Below the pieces are notes generated by a model, which made no database searches, had not been told where the DNA came from, and saw only the letters and a list, made by a program, of their open reading frames with translations. The position numbers were made by a program, and so were the translations under genes. This document shows, piece after piece, positions 37,783-50,745 of a stretch of 64,000 nucleotides of DNA. Each line of letters begins with the position of its first letter. Position 1 is the stretch's first letter. The stretch covers positions 3,363,501 through 3,427,500 of the forward strand of contig JAQISU010000058.1 of the NCBI GenBank assembly GCA_029339505.1. The letters run 5' to 3'. Source of the stretch: Unio delphinus. Taxonomy: Eukaryota; Mollusca; Bivalvia; Unionida; Unionidae.

Positions 37783-38152
37783 AATATATCAAATAAAGAT
37801 TACAGTACACTAATATTACTGTAGATGTAAAATACTAATGTTTAAAATAATCTTAATACTTTCTGAATGTGCAACGTGTAGATCTCGAAGAAAACATTTA
37901 GCATTATTATTTATAACGAATATGAACTTAAAATTTTTAGTTTTTAATTTATAATGCAGTTTTTCTACAGAAATCAAAGCTTTCATTGATTGTACATTCA
38001 GTCCTGTCAGAATTTTCAGACTCAAATTTAATAAATAAAACTTTCAATTGAACTGTAGTAGTTTTAACTATCAAAAACTTATGTTAGTTTTCAGAGAGTG
38101 CATAATAAAATAGGCTCAATTTCATTTTCATTTGTGTTGTAGACTGTTGATG

Positions 38153-38445
38153 AACTGCTGGAAAGCATGAATACCGAAAGGTTGCGGCTGAAGAAAGACA
38201 GCATATAGAGGAGATGCTTCGTTTGGATGACTTACTTCATCAGGGACAGAAACACAAGAGTCAGACGTCTCTGAATTATCCATTTGGTCTTGAGTTCCCG
38301 CATGCGTCTTCAGATTATGTCAAGAGGCTGTCAAACAACAGAAGTATAAAAACAACCACTACACCACAATTAAATTTAGATACTCTCATACACATATATT
38401 TCGTGATCATATATGTTTTTGAATTTGGATAGGACATTTTATGTT
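38153..38445 (+). pseudogene. Coding-like remnant downstream of THAP domain
   Basis: After an acceptor-like 'tttcatttgtgttgtag' (AG at about 38,142) the sequence reads VDELLESMNTERLRLKK in one frame and then EERQHIEEMLRLDDLLHQG and PFGLEFPHASSDYVKRL in another, joined at about 38,190 by an apparent one-base slip. The text is charged and helical, like the coiled-coil region that follows the finger in many THAP proteins. It may be the continuation of the THAP unit at 37.0-37.8 kb. The link is inferred from proximity and strand only. Confidence 0.35.
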
Positions 38446-38821
38446 TGTGCTTTGTGTGTGGTAGTACTTGTGTGATGAAGTAATTGATGGGGAAAATGGT
38501 TGTGTTAGAGGCAGTGTGTGAACATGGACACAATAAACTTTGGAGCAGTCATAAACATTATACAAAGGTCGGTAAAAAGTCTTACTATTTAATTTCTAAA
38601 TTCTGTTCATAAAATCTAAGGATATGTAATAAAGTTTAAATATAGACACCATTTAAAAGGATACCAACAAGGCCAGAGATAGCCATGGTATAATAAGACT
38701 ATATACAGACCCTCATATTTGTTGGCCCGCTCTCCCCCCAACCCACTTGAAGTAACAACTGAGCTACCTTCCCTCCCTTACGGATTACGCCCAAATAGTC
38801 ATAACCCGGATTATGACGTAT

Positions 38822-39206
38822 TCGAAACATTATAACCATTAATGCACGTCACGACAAGGGACGTGAAGTGTATATTGACGTATTCAAAAAGTTACAACCG
38901 GTATTGCAATTTAAGACAATACATATGTAGTTTATTCTTATGTATTGAAAACGTTACAAGCATTATTGCAAGTCAGGACAGTGTATATTGACGAATTGGA
39001 AACGTTACAACCATTATTGCAAGTCAAGACAGTGTATATTGACGTATTGGAAACGTTACAACCATTATTGCAAGTCAGAACAGTGTATATTGACGTATTG
39101 TAAACGTTACAAGCATTATTGCAAGTCAGGACAGTGTATATTGACGTATTAAAAACGTTACAACCATTATTGCAAGTCAAGACAGTGTATATTGACGTAT
39201 CCAAAA
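38822..39206. repeat. 51-bp minisatellite, about 7.5 units
   Basis: The unit contains 'aacgttacaaccattattgc' and 'agtgtatattgacgtattgg'. Early units are diverged and later ones are close. A multiple-of-three length opens an 88-codon - strand frame with 17-residue repeats, an artefact. Confidence 0.95.
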
Positions 39207-39903
39207 CGGTATAGATATATAGAGTATATTAATTATTATTTGGAAATTGCTTGGTGGGGTAGGTGATAATAACAAAGAGCTAACTTGTTGCGTTCAACCA
39301 GCATTGTTTTGACGCTTTTAAGTCTTGACTAAACTCTATATTGTCAGTATTCGGTCTCAGTACAATTATTGAGCTTACTACCACCAAAATAAGTTCAAAT
39401 GCACTCACATTTTGGTAGAGACGCATTGTTCACAGAACTAGTTAAACTATCTCATAGCTGCATGGATCAAGCAGATGATGGAATAAGCTTGACTGCTTGT
39501 GTCCACTATTGTCATCATACTGATTTTCAAAAATGCCTCGCCCCCTCTTGTCCCACCCAATATATAAGCATAAAAGTGAAACAGAATATTTTCGTGGATA
39601 ATATGACACCGTGAAAAGCACTCGTTTTATGAAACTTATTTTATGTATTGTACGGTATCTCCTCAACTCTTTGACAGCGCCCCCATCATTTGATTGATAA
39701 TGTAATCGCGTTTCATGCTTAATAACTTTAAATTTAATTACTGACGTCAAAAATCTATTTAGTATCGCTGTCGCACATTTTCCCTTCCAGGTAAATCCAA
39801 AGTTCCACTTCAACAAGTGACAGCGCAGTCTAGTTCCGCGTAACTTTATATACACTCTGTTCTATTTCAGCGTTACGTAAATAAGTAATTCAACCAATAA
39901 CAA
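39207..39903. other. No gene recognised
   Basis: The - strand frame 39,855-39,442 (137 codons) is the longest one outside retroelements and simple repeats. It has no signal peptide, domain motif or splice context that I can see, and a frame of this length can arise by chance in 64 kb of AT-rich DNA. I do not call it a gene. Confidence 0.4.
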
Positions 39904-39970
<67 letters not shown>

Positions 39971-39990
39971 CACACACACACACACAGAGA
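39904..39990. repeat. Poly-C, (CT)n, (CA)n compound microsatellite
   Basis: About 10 C, about 54 bp of CT, then about 20 bp of CA/GA. It has the same C-run plus CT order as 12,347-12,426. Confidence 0.95.
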
Positions 39991-41466
39991 CAAACACATA
40001 TACATACATTTGGTACTAGAGAACCTTTTTTAAGCCAAGTGATAATCTAAAATAATATGCAATGTAAATGTCACCATTTTTAAAGTCCTGACAAACGTAA
40101 TTTGTTCCTCGTTTTTGAATATGCTTTATCTCTGTACGTGAAAGATTATTTGTAGGTTGTACATTATCGGTAACCTAACCTAAGCGATTGGAGCAGTTAT
40201 GAAATTGTGGATATGATTTCTTTTACGAATAAATGGATCAAACATCCAACACGGCTGCCAATGAGGCAACGATGAGGAAATCCCGACATTTGTATTTCTA
40301 ATGGAACGTTGACTGGTCGACCGCTACAATATGGAAACTAGAACTTAAAAATTCATACACAACGTGCTTTACCTTGTATGCAAAACCTTAAAAACATGTT
40401 GTTTATCATACAGGTTTTGAAAATCTACCGAAGCAAGGTAAAAGACCGGTATATGTAGCCTGGGTGTTTTCGAGATTTGCGGTTCCTAATTTAAAAGCCG
40501 CACTAAATTGTGTGGCACGACAAGTGGTACTGAGGTGAATTGGAGCGGTCCTACCCAGGTGAAAGCCAGACGGTTGAGGGGAGATGCTATCAGGAGAGTT
40601 CAAATACCAGTACAAGTTTTCAAACCAAATGAAAAATTGTCCAAAGTAAAGGTTATTTCCAATTTGATTATCATAGCATTGTACTGTTTAAAAATATATT
40701 TGTAAACATAATGTATTTTATGTGTGTTTACATTTTTAAATTATTTGTGGTGTGCCAAAGGAAGGACCCCCGAGTGACAAATACTTTAAGTACGCCCCTG
40801 GGCACAACGTTCTCAGAATTAGAACCTGTGCATAATGTATACATAGATCGTTAATATTGCATGACATATAAGTCTACATATTGGAATTGCGTAACCCAAT
40901 GTTTAATTATATGACACTTACCATATACATGATCAACACTTCTAAAGGATGTTTTAATGAGCTGACGCACAATTCCAAGATTATGTCATTTTTGATTATA
41001 TTTGTGGGGGTGTCAGGTGTTTACTTGCACTACTCCAGGATATAGATTGACAGCGATAGCGTTTCTTTTTCCACTCAGTCAACGAGATGTAATGAGGATT
41101 GCCACAAAGAATGCAGACAAAAATGTATTCTCGTTAACTCTATTATTCCTCTTATATTTAAACGGATGTGTTCGACGTATTTTCATAAAGAAAATGCATT
41201 CCCTAAGTTACTCAAAACTCCTAACCCAAAGCTATCAAGAAACATGTACATAGTTTTTATTTTGTGGGGAAGGGTTAGGCATTACAAGTTTTCTATTGCT
41301 TTCAACCATGTATTGATGTGATGTTGTTTTTTTGTTGTTGTTGTCCTAAAGCACATTTTAATCGTAAGGAGATAAGGGCGATTTGTTTAAACCTGATATG
41401 TACATACATATTTTTTAAGAATGAGTTTGAAAATAACCCACTCACCTCGACATACGCTAACACGAG

Positions 41467-41469
<3 letters not shown>
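39991..41469. other. No gene seen
   Basis: Frames at 40,406-40,615 (-) and 41,002-41,253 (+) show no domain. 'aagtacgcccctgggc' near 40,790 may be the end of an old transposon, but no partner was found. Confidence 0.45.

Positions 41470-41517
<48 letters not shown>
41470..41517. repeat. (CA)n microsatellite
   Basis: About 46 bp of CA preceded by a short CG-alternating stretch. Confidence 0.98.
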
Positions 41518-41519
<2 letters not shown>

Positions 41520-41727
41520 CCATTTAACCGATAAGCTCGTTTAAGCTTTCATAAATGCAAATGCGTACATGCTGAAAGGAGAAAACTGTTTTATTTATAT
41601 TTTTAAAGATATGTATATATTTTTGTCGATATTTCATAGAATTTATATGGTCTTCACAATTTAATTGTTTTGTTGTAAGTTTTCGCTGCGGGAAGAGTTA
41701 AGCATGACTAGCAACTGAGGAATATTT

Positions 41728-42175
41728 GTAGGTTATGTTACATAGACCACCGTCATTTTTTCAAGGAATGTTTGTAGGGTATGTTACATAGGACGTAATT
41801 TTTTCAAAGAATGTTTGTAGGATATGTTACATAGGACGTCATTTTTTCAAAGAATGTTTGTAGGGTATGTTACATAGGACGTCATTTTTTCAAAGAATGT
41901 TTGTAGGGTATGTTACATAGGACGTAATTTTTTCAAAGAATGTTTGTAGGGTATGTTAGAGAACATTAGTTTTCAAGGAATGTATGTTACAGAAAACGTC
42001 ATTTTTCAAAGGCTATTTGTGTAAAGTATGTTAGAGAGAACGTCATTTTTCAAAGGCTATTTGTGTAAAGTATGTTACAGAGAACGTCATTTTTTCAAGG
42101 AATATTTGTAAAGTATGTTACAGAGAACGACATTTTTCAAAGAATAGTTGTAGGGTATGCTACAATGTACGTCAT
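41728..42175. repeat. 43-bp minisatellite, about 10 units
   Basis: The unit contains 'aaagaatgtttgtagggtat', 'gttacataggacgtc' and 'attttttc'. Left units are close and right ones diverge ('agagaacgtcattttt' type). Confidence 0.95.
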
Positions 42176-42712
42176 TTGTTAGTGTTCATGATTGAATGAT
42201 ATTTCTTCTGGAATCCTCCAAAATGTTAAATCATGACGAATGTACAATTATTAAAAATGAATTTAATATTTTATGTGTACAAAAAATACAGTTAACAACT
42301 GTTAAGGACATAATATTCGTAAGGGAAACAGTGATAATAAGATTTGGATTTCTACTAGGTACATGAATCATACATATGTTGTAGTCATATTCGACAAATT
42401 TTCTAGAATAAATATGGCTTAAACTAAAATATTCGTTAGGTACGACGTTTCGTGTATCTAGTCGTAGAAAATATGTATCTGATGTTCACGCGCACAAGAA
42501 TGTCTTCCATCAATCTGAAACATTGAATACTTGTGGGAAGCAGATTGTTTTGATTCTCGTAGATCTCGGGTTTGACTCGTCTATTGATGGATGATGATTT
42601 GTCTCGCTTGCCCTGATATTTCATTATGACTTGCTATTTACCTTTATATAATTGTGTGCACTCGCTAGATGTAAGTAGTGACCCTCGTTACTAGTATTTA
42701 ACTTCATACATT

Positions 42713-42717
<5 letters not shown>
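42176..42717. other. No gene seen
   Basis: AT-rich DNA with no supported feature. Confidence 0.55.

Positions 42718-42783
<66 letters not shown>
42718..42783. repeat. (CT)n microsatellite
   Basis: About 66 bp of CT. Confidence 0.98.
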
Positions 42784-42787
<4 letters not shown>

Positions 42788-44004
42788 TCAGGTAAATTTG
42801 TTCATTTATGAGTAATCGCACGTTGGTCGCTGCACGTAAATCTCTAGCAGACCTATGTTAAAAAGCGACACAACACTTGTAGCATACACACCTTCGATGT
42901 TTACCAAGAATTATTTTCAGTTGGAGCAGAGAGATAATGATAGGTCTTAGTTTGTTACTTGGTAGGTCTTGCTTCAGTTGTGATGTAGATTTGTTTAATT
43001 ACACTAAAAGATCGTCATATATCCGCCTCAAGCCCATGTTAATTACATACTTATAATCGAGCAGTCTATCTGTCTACCCCCGGTCAGATATCACTTTTGA
43101 ACTTCTAGGTATTGCATTTCAGGCTGATAATTATCTCCCCTGAGATTTGAAATGGCCGTTGCTTGTTTCGTCAAGCAGAAATTCAATGGTCCATGTAAAG
43201 TAATTATTTACGACAGCCATTTGTCCATGTTAAGAACATTTATCTAGTTACCAAGAGTTAAATAAATGGAGAAGTCCCGTTGCAATCATCTAGAAATGTT
43301 ATAATCTTGTCATACCTTTTTTTCCCATTTTTATAAAGTTGTATTTGATAAAGTATGTCAACCTCGAAATTCTCTTTGAAAAACTGTAGTTGATATAACT
43401 TTTGTTAACAAAATTTCCATAGTCAAGCTTTATGTGGCTGTGAATTTATTTGTGTTGGATTTAAAACGCATGGTCACTTTTTCTCTTTGGAAAATACATC
43501 AGAAGGATACCTATTTACCAAAAAATACATCGGAAGTACAAATATTTACCTGGCAAATTTTGAACAAGGTTCAACTCATGAGTTCAAAAGCAAACAATAA
43601 ACATAATTGGGGGTTTGGTGGCGGTAGTTTTTTAAACAATAAAGCTGAGTTTTCTCTTATGTTTGATTTTGGGGTGGGTGGCTTGGAGCAAATTGTTTTA
43701 TCCATCATTTTTGCGTGATGGTTTCAGTATTTGTTTTAAAATGGAAATATTATTTCCGGAAAATAGTACGACAATTGTAAACAATACAATGCGGTTGCAA
43801 ATGATATTGAGTTGTATATCATACAATAAACAGCTTTTACGTCCTAGTCTTTTGTAATTACTTTCCATGAAATCACTGTCCGCCATGATATGGAGTGGCT
43901 GTTACTCACTGGTTACCGTTTTAGACTCCTTGCAGTTGTGGTGTGTCTTTGAGCATTTGTCGATGTGCAGTTAGTTACAAAACAAACAACCGGACACAAG
44001 AAAT
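42784..44004. other. No gene seen
   Basis: Short frames at 43,434 and 43,663 (+) are Gly/Phe-rich, low-quality translations. No motif. Confidence 0.5.
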
Positions 44005-44310
44005 CGGACACCGTCCAATAGCCTAAGTGGTACAAGCGTCCGCCTCATATGTATTCGCAAATTCGAACTCAGACTGAGTCATACCAAATAGTTATAAAAA
44101 TGGTACTAGCAGCTGCCTAGCTTATCTCTCAGCATAAAGAGGTTAGTGTAAGAACTAGTCGGCCTGGTATGATGACATGGGTGGGACATAATCACACCTG
44201 TCTTCAGCATGATGCCCCAGCGGTTGACATCACTATTAACTGCTATACTGCGGACATCGTAGTGATATGAATTAGCTACGTTAAAAATTAAACAACAAAC
44301 AAACAAAACA
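44005..44310 (+). mobile_element. tRNA-derived SINE, family A, copy 2
   Basis: The head 'agcctaagtggtacaagcgt' (A box) and 'caaattcgaactcag' (B box) are followed by the same body as the copy at 37.2 kb: 'aatggtactagcagctgcct', 'aagaggttagtgtaagaact', 'agtcggcctggtatgatga' and 'gcatgatgccccagcggtt'. The tail is (CAAA)n. Clearly the same family with roughly 80 percent agreement by eye. Confidence 0.75.
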
Positions 44311-46125
44311 ACACAAACACTTAACATTGGTATCGGAGAAATTGACAGCAATAGATCAATCAGGAGTCATGCCAAGAAGTTGATTCCATTATACTTAATT
44401 ATATTAAGTGGTCAATTAGTTTTAAACTAACATAAATTGTGCGAGTGTTTAACCAATATTAAATGTTACATCCTTTCTAATGCTAGAAATCAATACGAAT
44501 GTCAATATTATTCTAGAGTAAGACTTACTCTGACTATATTTTCACAGGCGTCAATTAAAAAAAAAAATGAAATATTTCCATACCGGTGCTTCTGGTGCTC
44601 TTTCCACACATATCAATGATTTCCTTAGTGAACACGGACCGACTACATGCGATATATACACGAAATACAAAAATGAGCTGCGTATTAATGAGATAGGTAA
44701 TATTGACGTGTTGCACGTAGTACCTATGCACCGATATTATATGATTTGATACATTATTTTCAAGTTGCATGTAGATTATGCTGATTTCTAATATACAACA
44801 ATTTATTATTATGGTACTTTTCATACCCATGGAAATTATGTCACGCGTGGTATTCGTCGGTTAGACCTGTAAACTAAATGCAAATAATTCCCAGTAATTT
44901 ACACGTGTTTTTGGCAAACAGGCTGTTAGAAATTGATTCCAACGACTTGAATATATGCCACATTCAATAGTCATTTAGGTCGTCACATAAACAAATCAAT
45001 ATTAATTATAAGAAGATACTACATTATTCCTTTTAAAATGGATATACGCAGGTTTTTATTTACAGAAGGTATGCCAAATTCGAAGGCTGGCATAAATTTA
45101 TGAGGATATTGGGAATTCTAAGCGGTTTTCTGGTGTTCACCATGGCCGCCAGACACAACTCATTTTAAAACTCAAGGAAATGCAAGTATTGGTATCGTCT
45201 TCCTAGAGGCCATTATTCAGATGTAGTTTGCATCACGCAAATGAAATTTTACTGCTTTAATCAAACGGTTTTGGCAACAACGGTACGGCAATTTATCTCG
45301 CTTGCCCGAATCCCACAGGCTCAGAAACAAATTCGGAAGCGGAATGACAAGTACAAATGATGTAATTTATATGTTGCTACGCAAATATTTTAATGAAAAT
45401 GCCTAAATCATGTTATGGATACTTCCCACTAGTCAATTAGATTGAGAATAAATTTGACAGGACTGTCAGTAAAGAGAGAGCTTTTGAGACATAAGGATGG
45501 TGATATATTAGGAGTTTGCAGGCTATTGCGGCTTAGCCCAGACTTGTAGGCCTCGTTTAAAGCATTTTCCAAGACTTATAGCCCACCACTGGCGGCTGCT
45601 GAATGTAAAATAGATTGAACACACACGAAATATTGCAATGATTTTCGCTTGTGTATTAATCTGCTATTAGAACTTGATTGAATTGTTACCGAGAACTGGC
45701 TTCCGCGACCTCCTCTCGATGTATCACTGCAGAAGGTGAAGACATATGAGAGTTTGTCGATTGCAGCGTATGAAGGTTTGCAATAAAAACCCATATCAAC
45801 ACTGACTTCGACGATAATTGTATAGCTTGATTTATGAATCCATATGGCAGAAAAGGAAGGTCACATGATTATGAAAAAGCGAGGCAGCGTGGAGATGTCA
45901 TAAACCCTTTCAGAAAGGCCATCTCCAGTTATGGGGACAATGACGAGTTTCTATCTAAATATGGATTTTGAAAGAGGCTAATATAGCCCCCAGCTCCCCC
46001 CCCCCCCCCCTTATTACAGATAACGCCATAAGACGTATGGATGTCAGCTGATCATAGGGTATTGTTTAGATCTGACAAGCGCAAATGGCACCTGCAATGC
46101 AAATGTGAAAGTCATATTGGTCACG
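44311..46125. other. No gene seen; poly-C run
   Basis: A C homopolymer of about 15 lies at 45,996-46,010. Short frames at 44,567 (+) and 45,576-45,794 (-) show no domain. Confidence 0.5.
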
Positions 46126-46180
46126 ATGTATGTATGTATGTATGTATGTATGTATGTATGTATGTATGTATGTATGTATT
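46126..46180. repeat. (TATG)n microsatellite
   Basis: About 13-14 units of GTAT. Confidence 0.98.
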
Positions 46181-47077
46181 ATACACTGATTTTATTAAAG
46201 CTCTGATCATACTTACTTTTGGTCAGAATCATTTTTAAATAGACTTATGATTTATTGACAGAACGCATGTTAGTTTCACTTTATTTTTGTTTGCTTGACA
46301 TTAAGTCTGTATTCTTTTATTTTCTATTTGGCATACGTTTCTTCATTGAACTCGGGCAGATAGATATAACTCAATCAAACACTTTCGTACTGACTCTGCT
46401 TTTCAAACACAGAAATTAATGCGATTTCGAAATCAGGGAATTTGTAAGAAAGACGGAATAACGGGAACTGGGTTTGTCTTGTATGTACTCTTTAGAGACT
46501 AAACAAAATAGTTCAGAAAACAATTATGACTTGTCACAAAGAAACAAAATAATAGTATCTTTACGCATTGAAAAATGATAACGTCTTTTTTACATAAAGT
46601 AGTACAATGTTTGCTAGTTTGCAATTTGCACAAATTTCCAGTAAATATGCCCTTCGATTGCTCCTGTCATTGTTTTATTTACATAACCTTCCACTGCATT
46701 GTTTTCGTAACTGTCTATCCAATTTATATATATGTATGCATATAACTTAATCGGGTGAATCCTAATCGGAAATGCGAAGATAAAACTGGATCCAATGATA
46801 TTTAGGTATACAAGAAAGGGATATGTTTCTAGCAAACGAATGTCTTCTTAACCGGATAAAATTCGATGCGGTTCCGAGTGAAGGAACGTCAAAAGATGAA
46901 TCTACAAGAAATATAAGATTTTCTAATACCCGAATCCGAACACCATCACCTGTAGTGATAGACCTGTATTGTACGCATTTTTTAAAAAAAAATGTCTAAG
47001 GACGATAAAAAAGAAAACAAAAATCTTGAAATCGATTTTGAAAATGAAGAGTAAGTTAACCCATAAATCAGCATTCG
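46181..47077. other. No gene seen
   Basis: AT-rich DNA with no supported feature. Confidence 0.55.
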
Positions 47078-47156
47078 TGTATGTATGTATGTATGTATGT
47101 ATGTATGTATGTATGTATGTATGTATGTATGTATGTATGTATGTATGTATGTATGT
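47078..47156. repeat. (GTAT)n microsatellite
   Basis: About 20 units; the second tract of this motif within 1 kb. Confidence 0.98.
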
Positions 47157-47229
47157 TAAGTAGGTTGGTATCAGCACAGATGAGTGTGAGAGTTTCTATA
47201 CTACATCTCGCCATTCGACGCAATCCCCA

Positions 47230-47755
47230 CCCCCCTTATTGCTATTAGATGTAATTTCCCTTGATCGTTATTAGACGTAATCCTCACCACCTTATTGCTG
47301 TTAGATGTATTCGCCCTTGTCGTTATTATACGTAATCCTCTCCCCCTTATTGCTGTTAGATGTAATTATCCCCTTATCGTTACTAGACTGTAATCCTCTT
47401 GCCCTTATTGCTATTAGACGTAGCTATCTCCCTTTATTGCTATTAGACGTAATCCTCTCCCCCTTATTGCTGTTAGATGTAAGTCCCCCTTATCGTTATT
47501 AGACGCAATCCTCTCCCCCTTATTGCTGTTAGACGTAATCCTCTCCCCTTATTGCTATTAGACGTAATCATCACCTCCTTATTGTTGTTAGATGTATCGT
47601 TATTAGACGCAATCCTCTCCCCTTATTGCTGTTAGATGTAGTTTCCACTTATCGTTATTAGACGTAATCCTCTCCCCTCATTGCTGTTAGATGCAATTTT
47701 CACTTATCTTTATTAGACGTAACCCTCTTCCCCTTATTGCTGTTAGATATGACCA
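47230..47755. repeat. About 28-bp minisatellite with dimeric order
   Basis: The monomer is roughly 'cccttattgctgttagacgt' plus 'aatcctct', about 18-19 units. Two variants, 'ttattgctgttag' and 'ttatcgttattag', alternate in part of the array, giving a higher-order repeat near 50-56 bp. Confidence 0.9.
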
Positions 47756-49454
47756 TTAAGTTATGCGCTTACAACGATGACATACAAGTTTGAGGTCTTT
47801 GAAGTCAAGCTATCATAGTGCCGACCGCATAGACATGTATGGTAGTACTCAAAAAACTACAAATGTTTGTTCAAAACAGAACCAATGATTACTCGCTAAA
47901 ACGATATTTTCTACAATATATCCGTACGTTTCCAGTGTAATGCAATGCACACTTTACTTAGTCTGTAAACGGAATGAATGATGCCTAATAGTAATACACG
48001 CATGAAATTAACAACGTTGGAAAACAACACTGTCGTCGTTACCGCGAGGTGTTCGTTCTATCGAAGTACTGCAATACACGTTTAGTAACTCTGACATACG
48101 CTTATTGAAATTTGACTTGAATAGTCCTGTTATTACAAATGAAAAACTACATAATTGTTTTTAACAAATTATTACCCGGATTACTGTGATTTTTTAAAAC
48201 ATTTCCTCAGATTAAACTATAAGTTAACAAAGATTAGACTTGTTGTTATAGATGAGCACATATTGATGTTTTATGCGAATCCATACAAACTGCAAACTGC
48301 AGTACATATGTACCGCAGAGTGAATATAAATGCTATTATTTCCTTGTGATTCGGACTAAAGTTCGAAGCGGATAATATGTTAACATCTCGTGTTGATCAG
48401 AATTAACTAGTCAACATTTACACGTGGTTAGTTGGGTGTGGCGATTTACCTGTCAATCACTCTGACGGGTGGATTCCTTTACCAAACAGCCAATCAGATC
48501 ACGAAAAGAAACCAATTTTGTTTTCTCAAGAAAGTGAGATTCAGACTAAAGACAGGAGATAGTCAATCCCCTTTTTCAGTGGTGGCCCCGGTCTTTAAGC
48601 ATTTTTTTTTAAAAAGAAAAAGGTCAATGTTGATTGTTTTGTTTCAACGGCTTTTAAACACGGGCTGAAGGACATGAAATTGAGTGCCTCTTCCAAGGAC
48701 ACACAGACTAAGACACAGCAGACCAAGTCAGGCATGGGTGTGTTATCATACATGCGACCATTGGGTTATGAACCGAATATTTACCGTTTCTCTGAGCTTG
48801 CTGTTCACAAAAACACCTTTGTACAAACTTTATTTGAACTGAAAAGTATTAAATACTTTGCAAATAGTTACTTATTGCACGGCGTCACAGCAAATATGTG
48901 GCAAAATAATCGAATAAATAATCCTATTATTTTTTGTTATCATTAACAGAAAGATATAGTTATGATCTATCAAGCATGACTTGAGTGGTGGCCAAACATA
49001 TGTCGCGATTATTTTGTGGTCAAAGAACTAAAATTGGAGGAGGAATAAGTGAAAAGTTCAGGCAGTTGCGTGGATATTGCCTTGATAGCATAGACTTCAT
49101 TTCAATATCTTTGCTAGACAACCAGTCCCGGTATGAAGCAAGACATTATCAAAATTAAGCAGGTGTGATTGGGGGGGGGGGGGGGGGAGAAGAAGAAAAA
49201 TAGTATTGAAAAATGTCCCTTACACAAAACAAAGGACTTTAAAACTTTCTGAAGAAAAAAAAAATATTCTCCAATGATGCTCTCCAGAGATATGCCTTAT
49301 GACTATCGGTGCCGGTTTATAGTGAAATGTATGTATCACCCTATATGAACATTCTTCATCTGGTCCAAAAGCAGCTTACTGTGTATGTTTGTCATTAAGC
49401 ATTTTCAGACAAATGTTTTCTGTCTTACGGTGAGCTAGTTTGTTTTGTGAATCC
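47756..49454. other. No gene seen; poly-G run
   Basis: A G homopolymer of about 17 lies at 49,171-49,187. Frames at 48,432 and 48,674 (+, 78 and 90 codons) lack any signature. Confidence 0.5.
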
Positions 49455-49587
49455 AGTGGTGTAGTGCTAAAGAAGTAAGTGAAGGAACGCGTGGTACTCA
49501 GATGCGGGGCTGAAAATGGCGAGCGCAGATAAAGCAAGGGAACACGCAATAAATCAGGGAACACCGTTCCCACTGCACTACGCCACT
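49455..49587. mobile_element. Short inverted-repeat element (133 bp, MITE-like)
   Basis: The left end AGTGGTGTAGTGC matches the inverted right end AGTGGCGTAGTGC with one difference. The interior has a second palindrome (GGGAACACCGTTCCC at about 49,557-49,571). No coding capacity and no clear target duplication. It may also be the remains of a larger DNA transposon. Confidence 0.45.
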
Positions 49588-50662
49588 TTACAGATCTTTA
49601 AAGTAAATGGAGATAGTTGATTTTAACTGTCTAATATATTTTTGAATCTCTTTTCAAATTTTTTAAGGCCAGAAACAAAATTTTTATTTCATTTTTTTTT
49701 TACTTATTCATAAATAAACGAATAGTTATGCCTGTGATTTAAACGTGGGTCAAAAACTTACCGAAATCAATCAGTGTTGTAATGCACAGCTGTGGTTGTA
49801 GGGTACATTCCTCCGTTTAGGTCATGGACAAGACAAACTCTATCATATATCAGGTATTATGTGGTTCAAAGGAACAATTTATTACTTAAGTGGCCAAAGT
49901 AGATGATAGCTCTTAACTTTAACAATCGTATAATAACATCCAATTTATGAATAGTTAGTCGCTGATAGGATTTCAAATTACAAAATAATCAGTCACAACA
50001 GAATTAGTCACTGTCATATGCTATGACTGAAAATAGCAAGGCAACTTACGAGTTGTTGGCCTTCCGTAAAGATGCCACATTTATCACGCTACGAGCAATA
50101 TTTGTTTACACAGGTCATTTAAATAAAAAATATATTCAATATGCGTGGAAAAAATCTTAAATAAACTAATCATAATTTTAATTTAGTTTAAAATATTTTA
50201 ATAATATTTTAAATCATTATTGCCATACCTGCTACCGTCAATGGCAATAAGGCTGGCACAGTATCGAGTCCGAATAATAATTATAAAAAAAAAAAAAAAA
50301 CAAGTGGAAAAATTAAGATCTGAATCGAATGAAAATAAATGCTATATTCATGACAGGAAATAAGACAAGACACAAATCTTGAATGTTTCCATTTTTTTTT
50401 GTGTGTGTGTTTTAATAGCCGTCTTAACAAATATTTAAAGTCTTAGCGACATCACGTTGAGTATTACTTAGTTGGTATAAGGACCGTTCCGTTTTGTAAA
50501 GTGAACTTAGCACAACTTGATAGGATGGTGTATAAGAAATTGTAGACCCAATCTGATTAAAATCAGACCTCCACTGTCCTAGGTACATGGACGCTTATTT
50601 TCTTAATCAACGTTTTGACGATATTTCTCAAATGAGGAAAGAGTTTTTTCTTCGCAAGTCAT
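49588..50662. other. No gene seen
   Basis: AT-rich with A-runs (about 50,285-50,300). No supported feature. Confidence 0.55.
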
Positions 50663-50745
50663 GTTGCCATGGCAAAAAAGAAACTAATGATTCATGGTTG
50701 CTAGGACAAATAGAGAACAAGTGATTTATGGTTGCTAGGGCAAAT
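50663..50745. promoter_or_regulatory. Cluster of three X-box-like motifs
   Basis: GTTGCCATGGCAAA (50,663-50,676) is close to the RFX-factor X-box (two GTTGCC-type half sites in inverted order). Two weaker versions follow at about 50,697 (GTTGCTAGGACAAA) and 50,731 (GTTGCTAGGGCAAA). The last two lie in a diverged tandem repeat of about 35 bp. RFX factors control ciliary genes in animals, but no gene is visible next to the cluster, so its function is unknown. Confidence 0.3.

Noticed and set aside
38938..39204. 88-codon - strand frame with 17-residue repeats
   Set aside because: The 51-bp minisatellite unit is a multiple of three and keeps the frame open.
39442..39855. 137-codon - strand open frame, longest non-repeat frame outside retroelements
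   Set aside because: No motif, signal peptide or splice context, and a frame of this length is expected now and then in 64 kb of AT-rich DNA.
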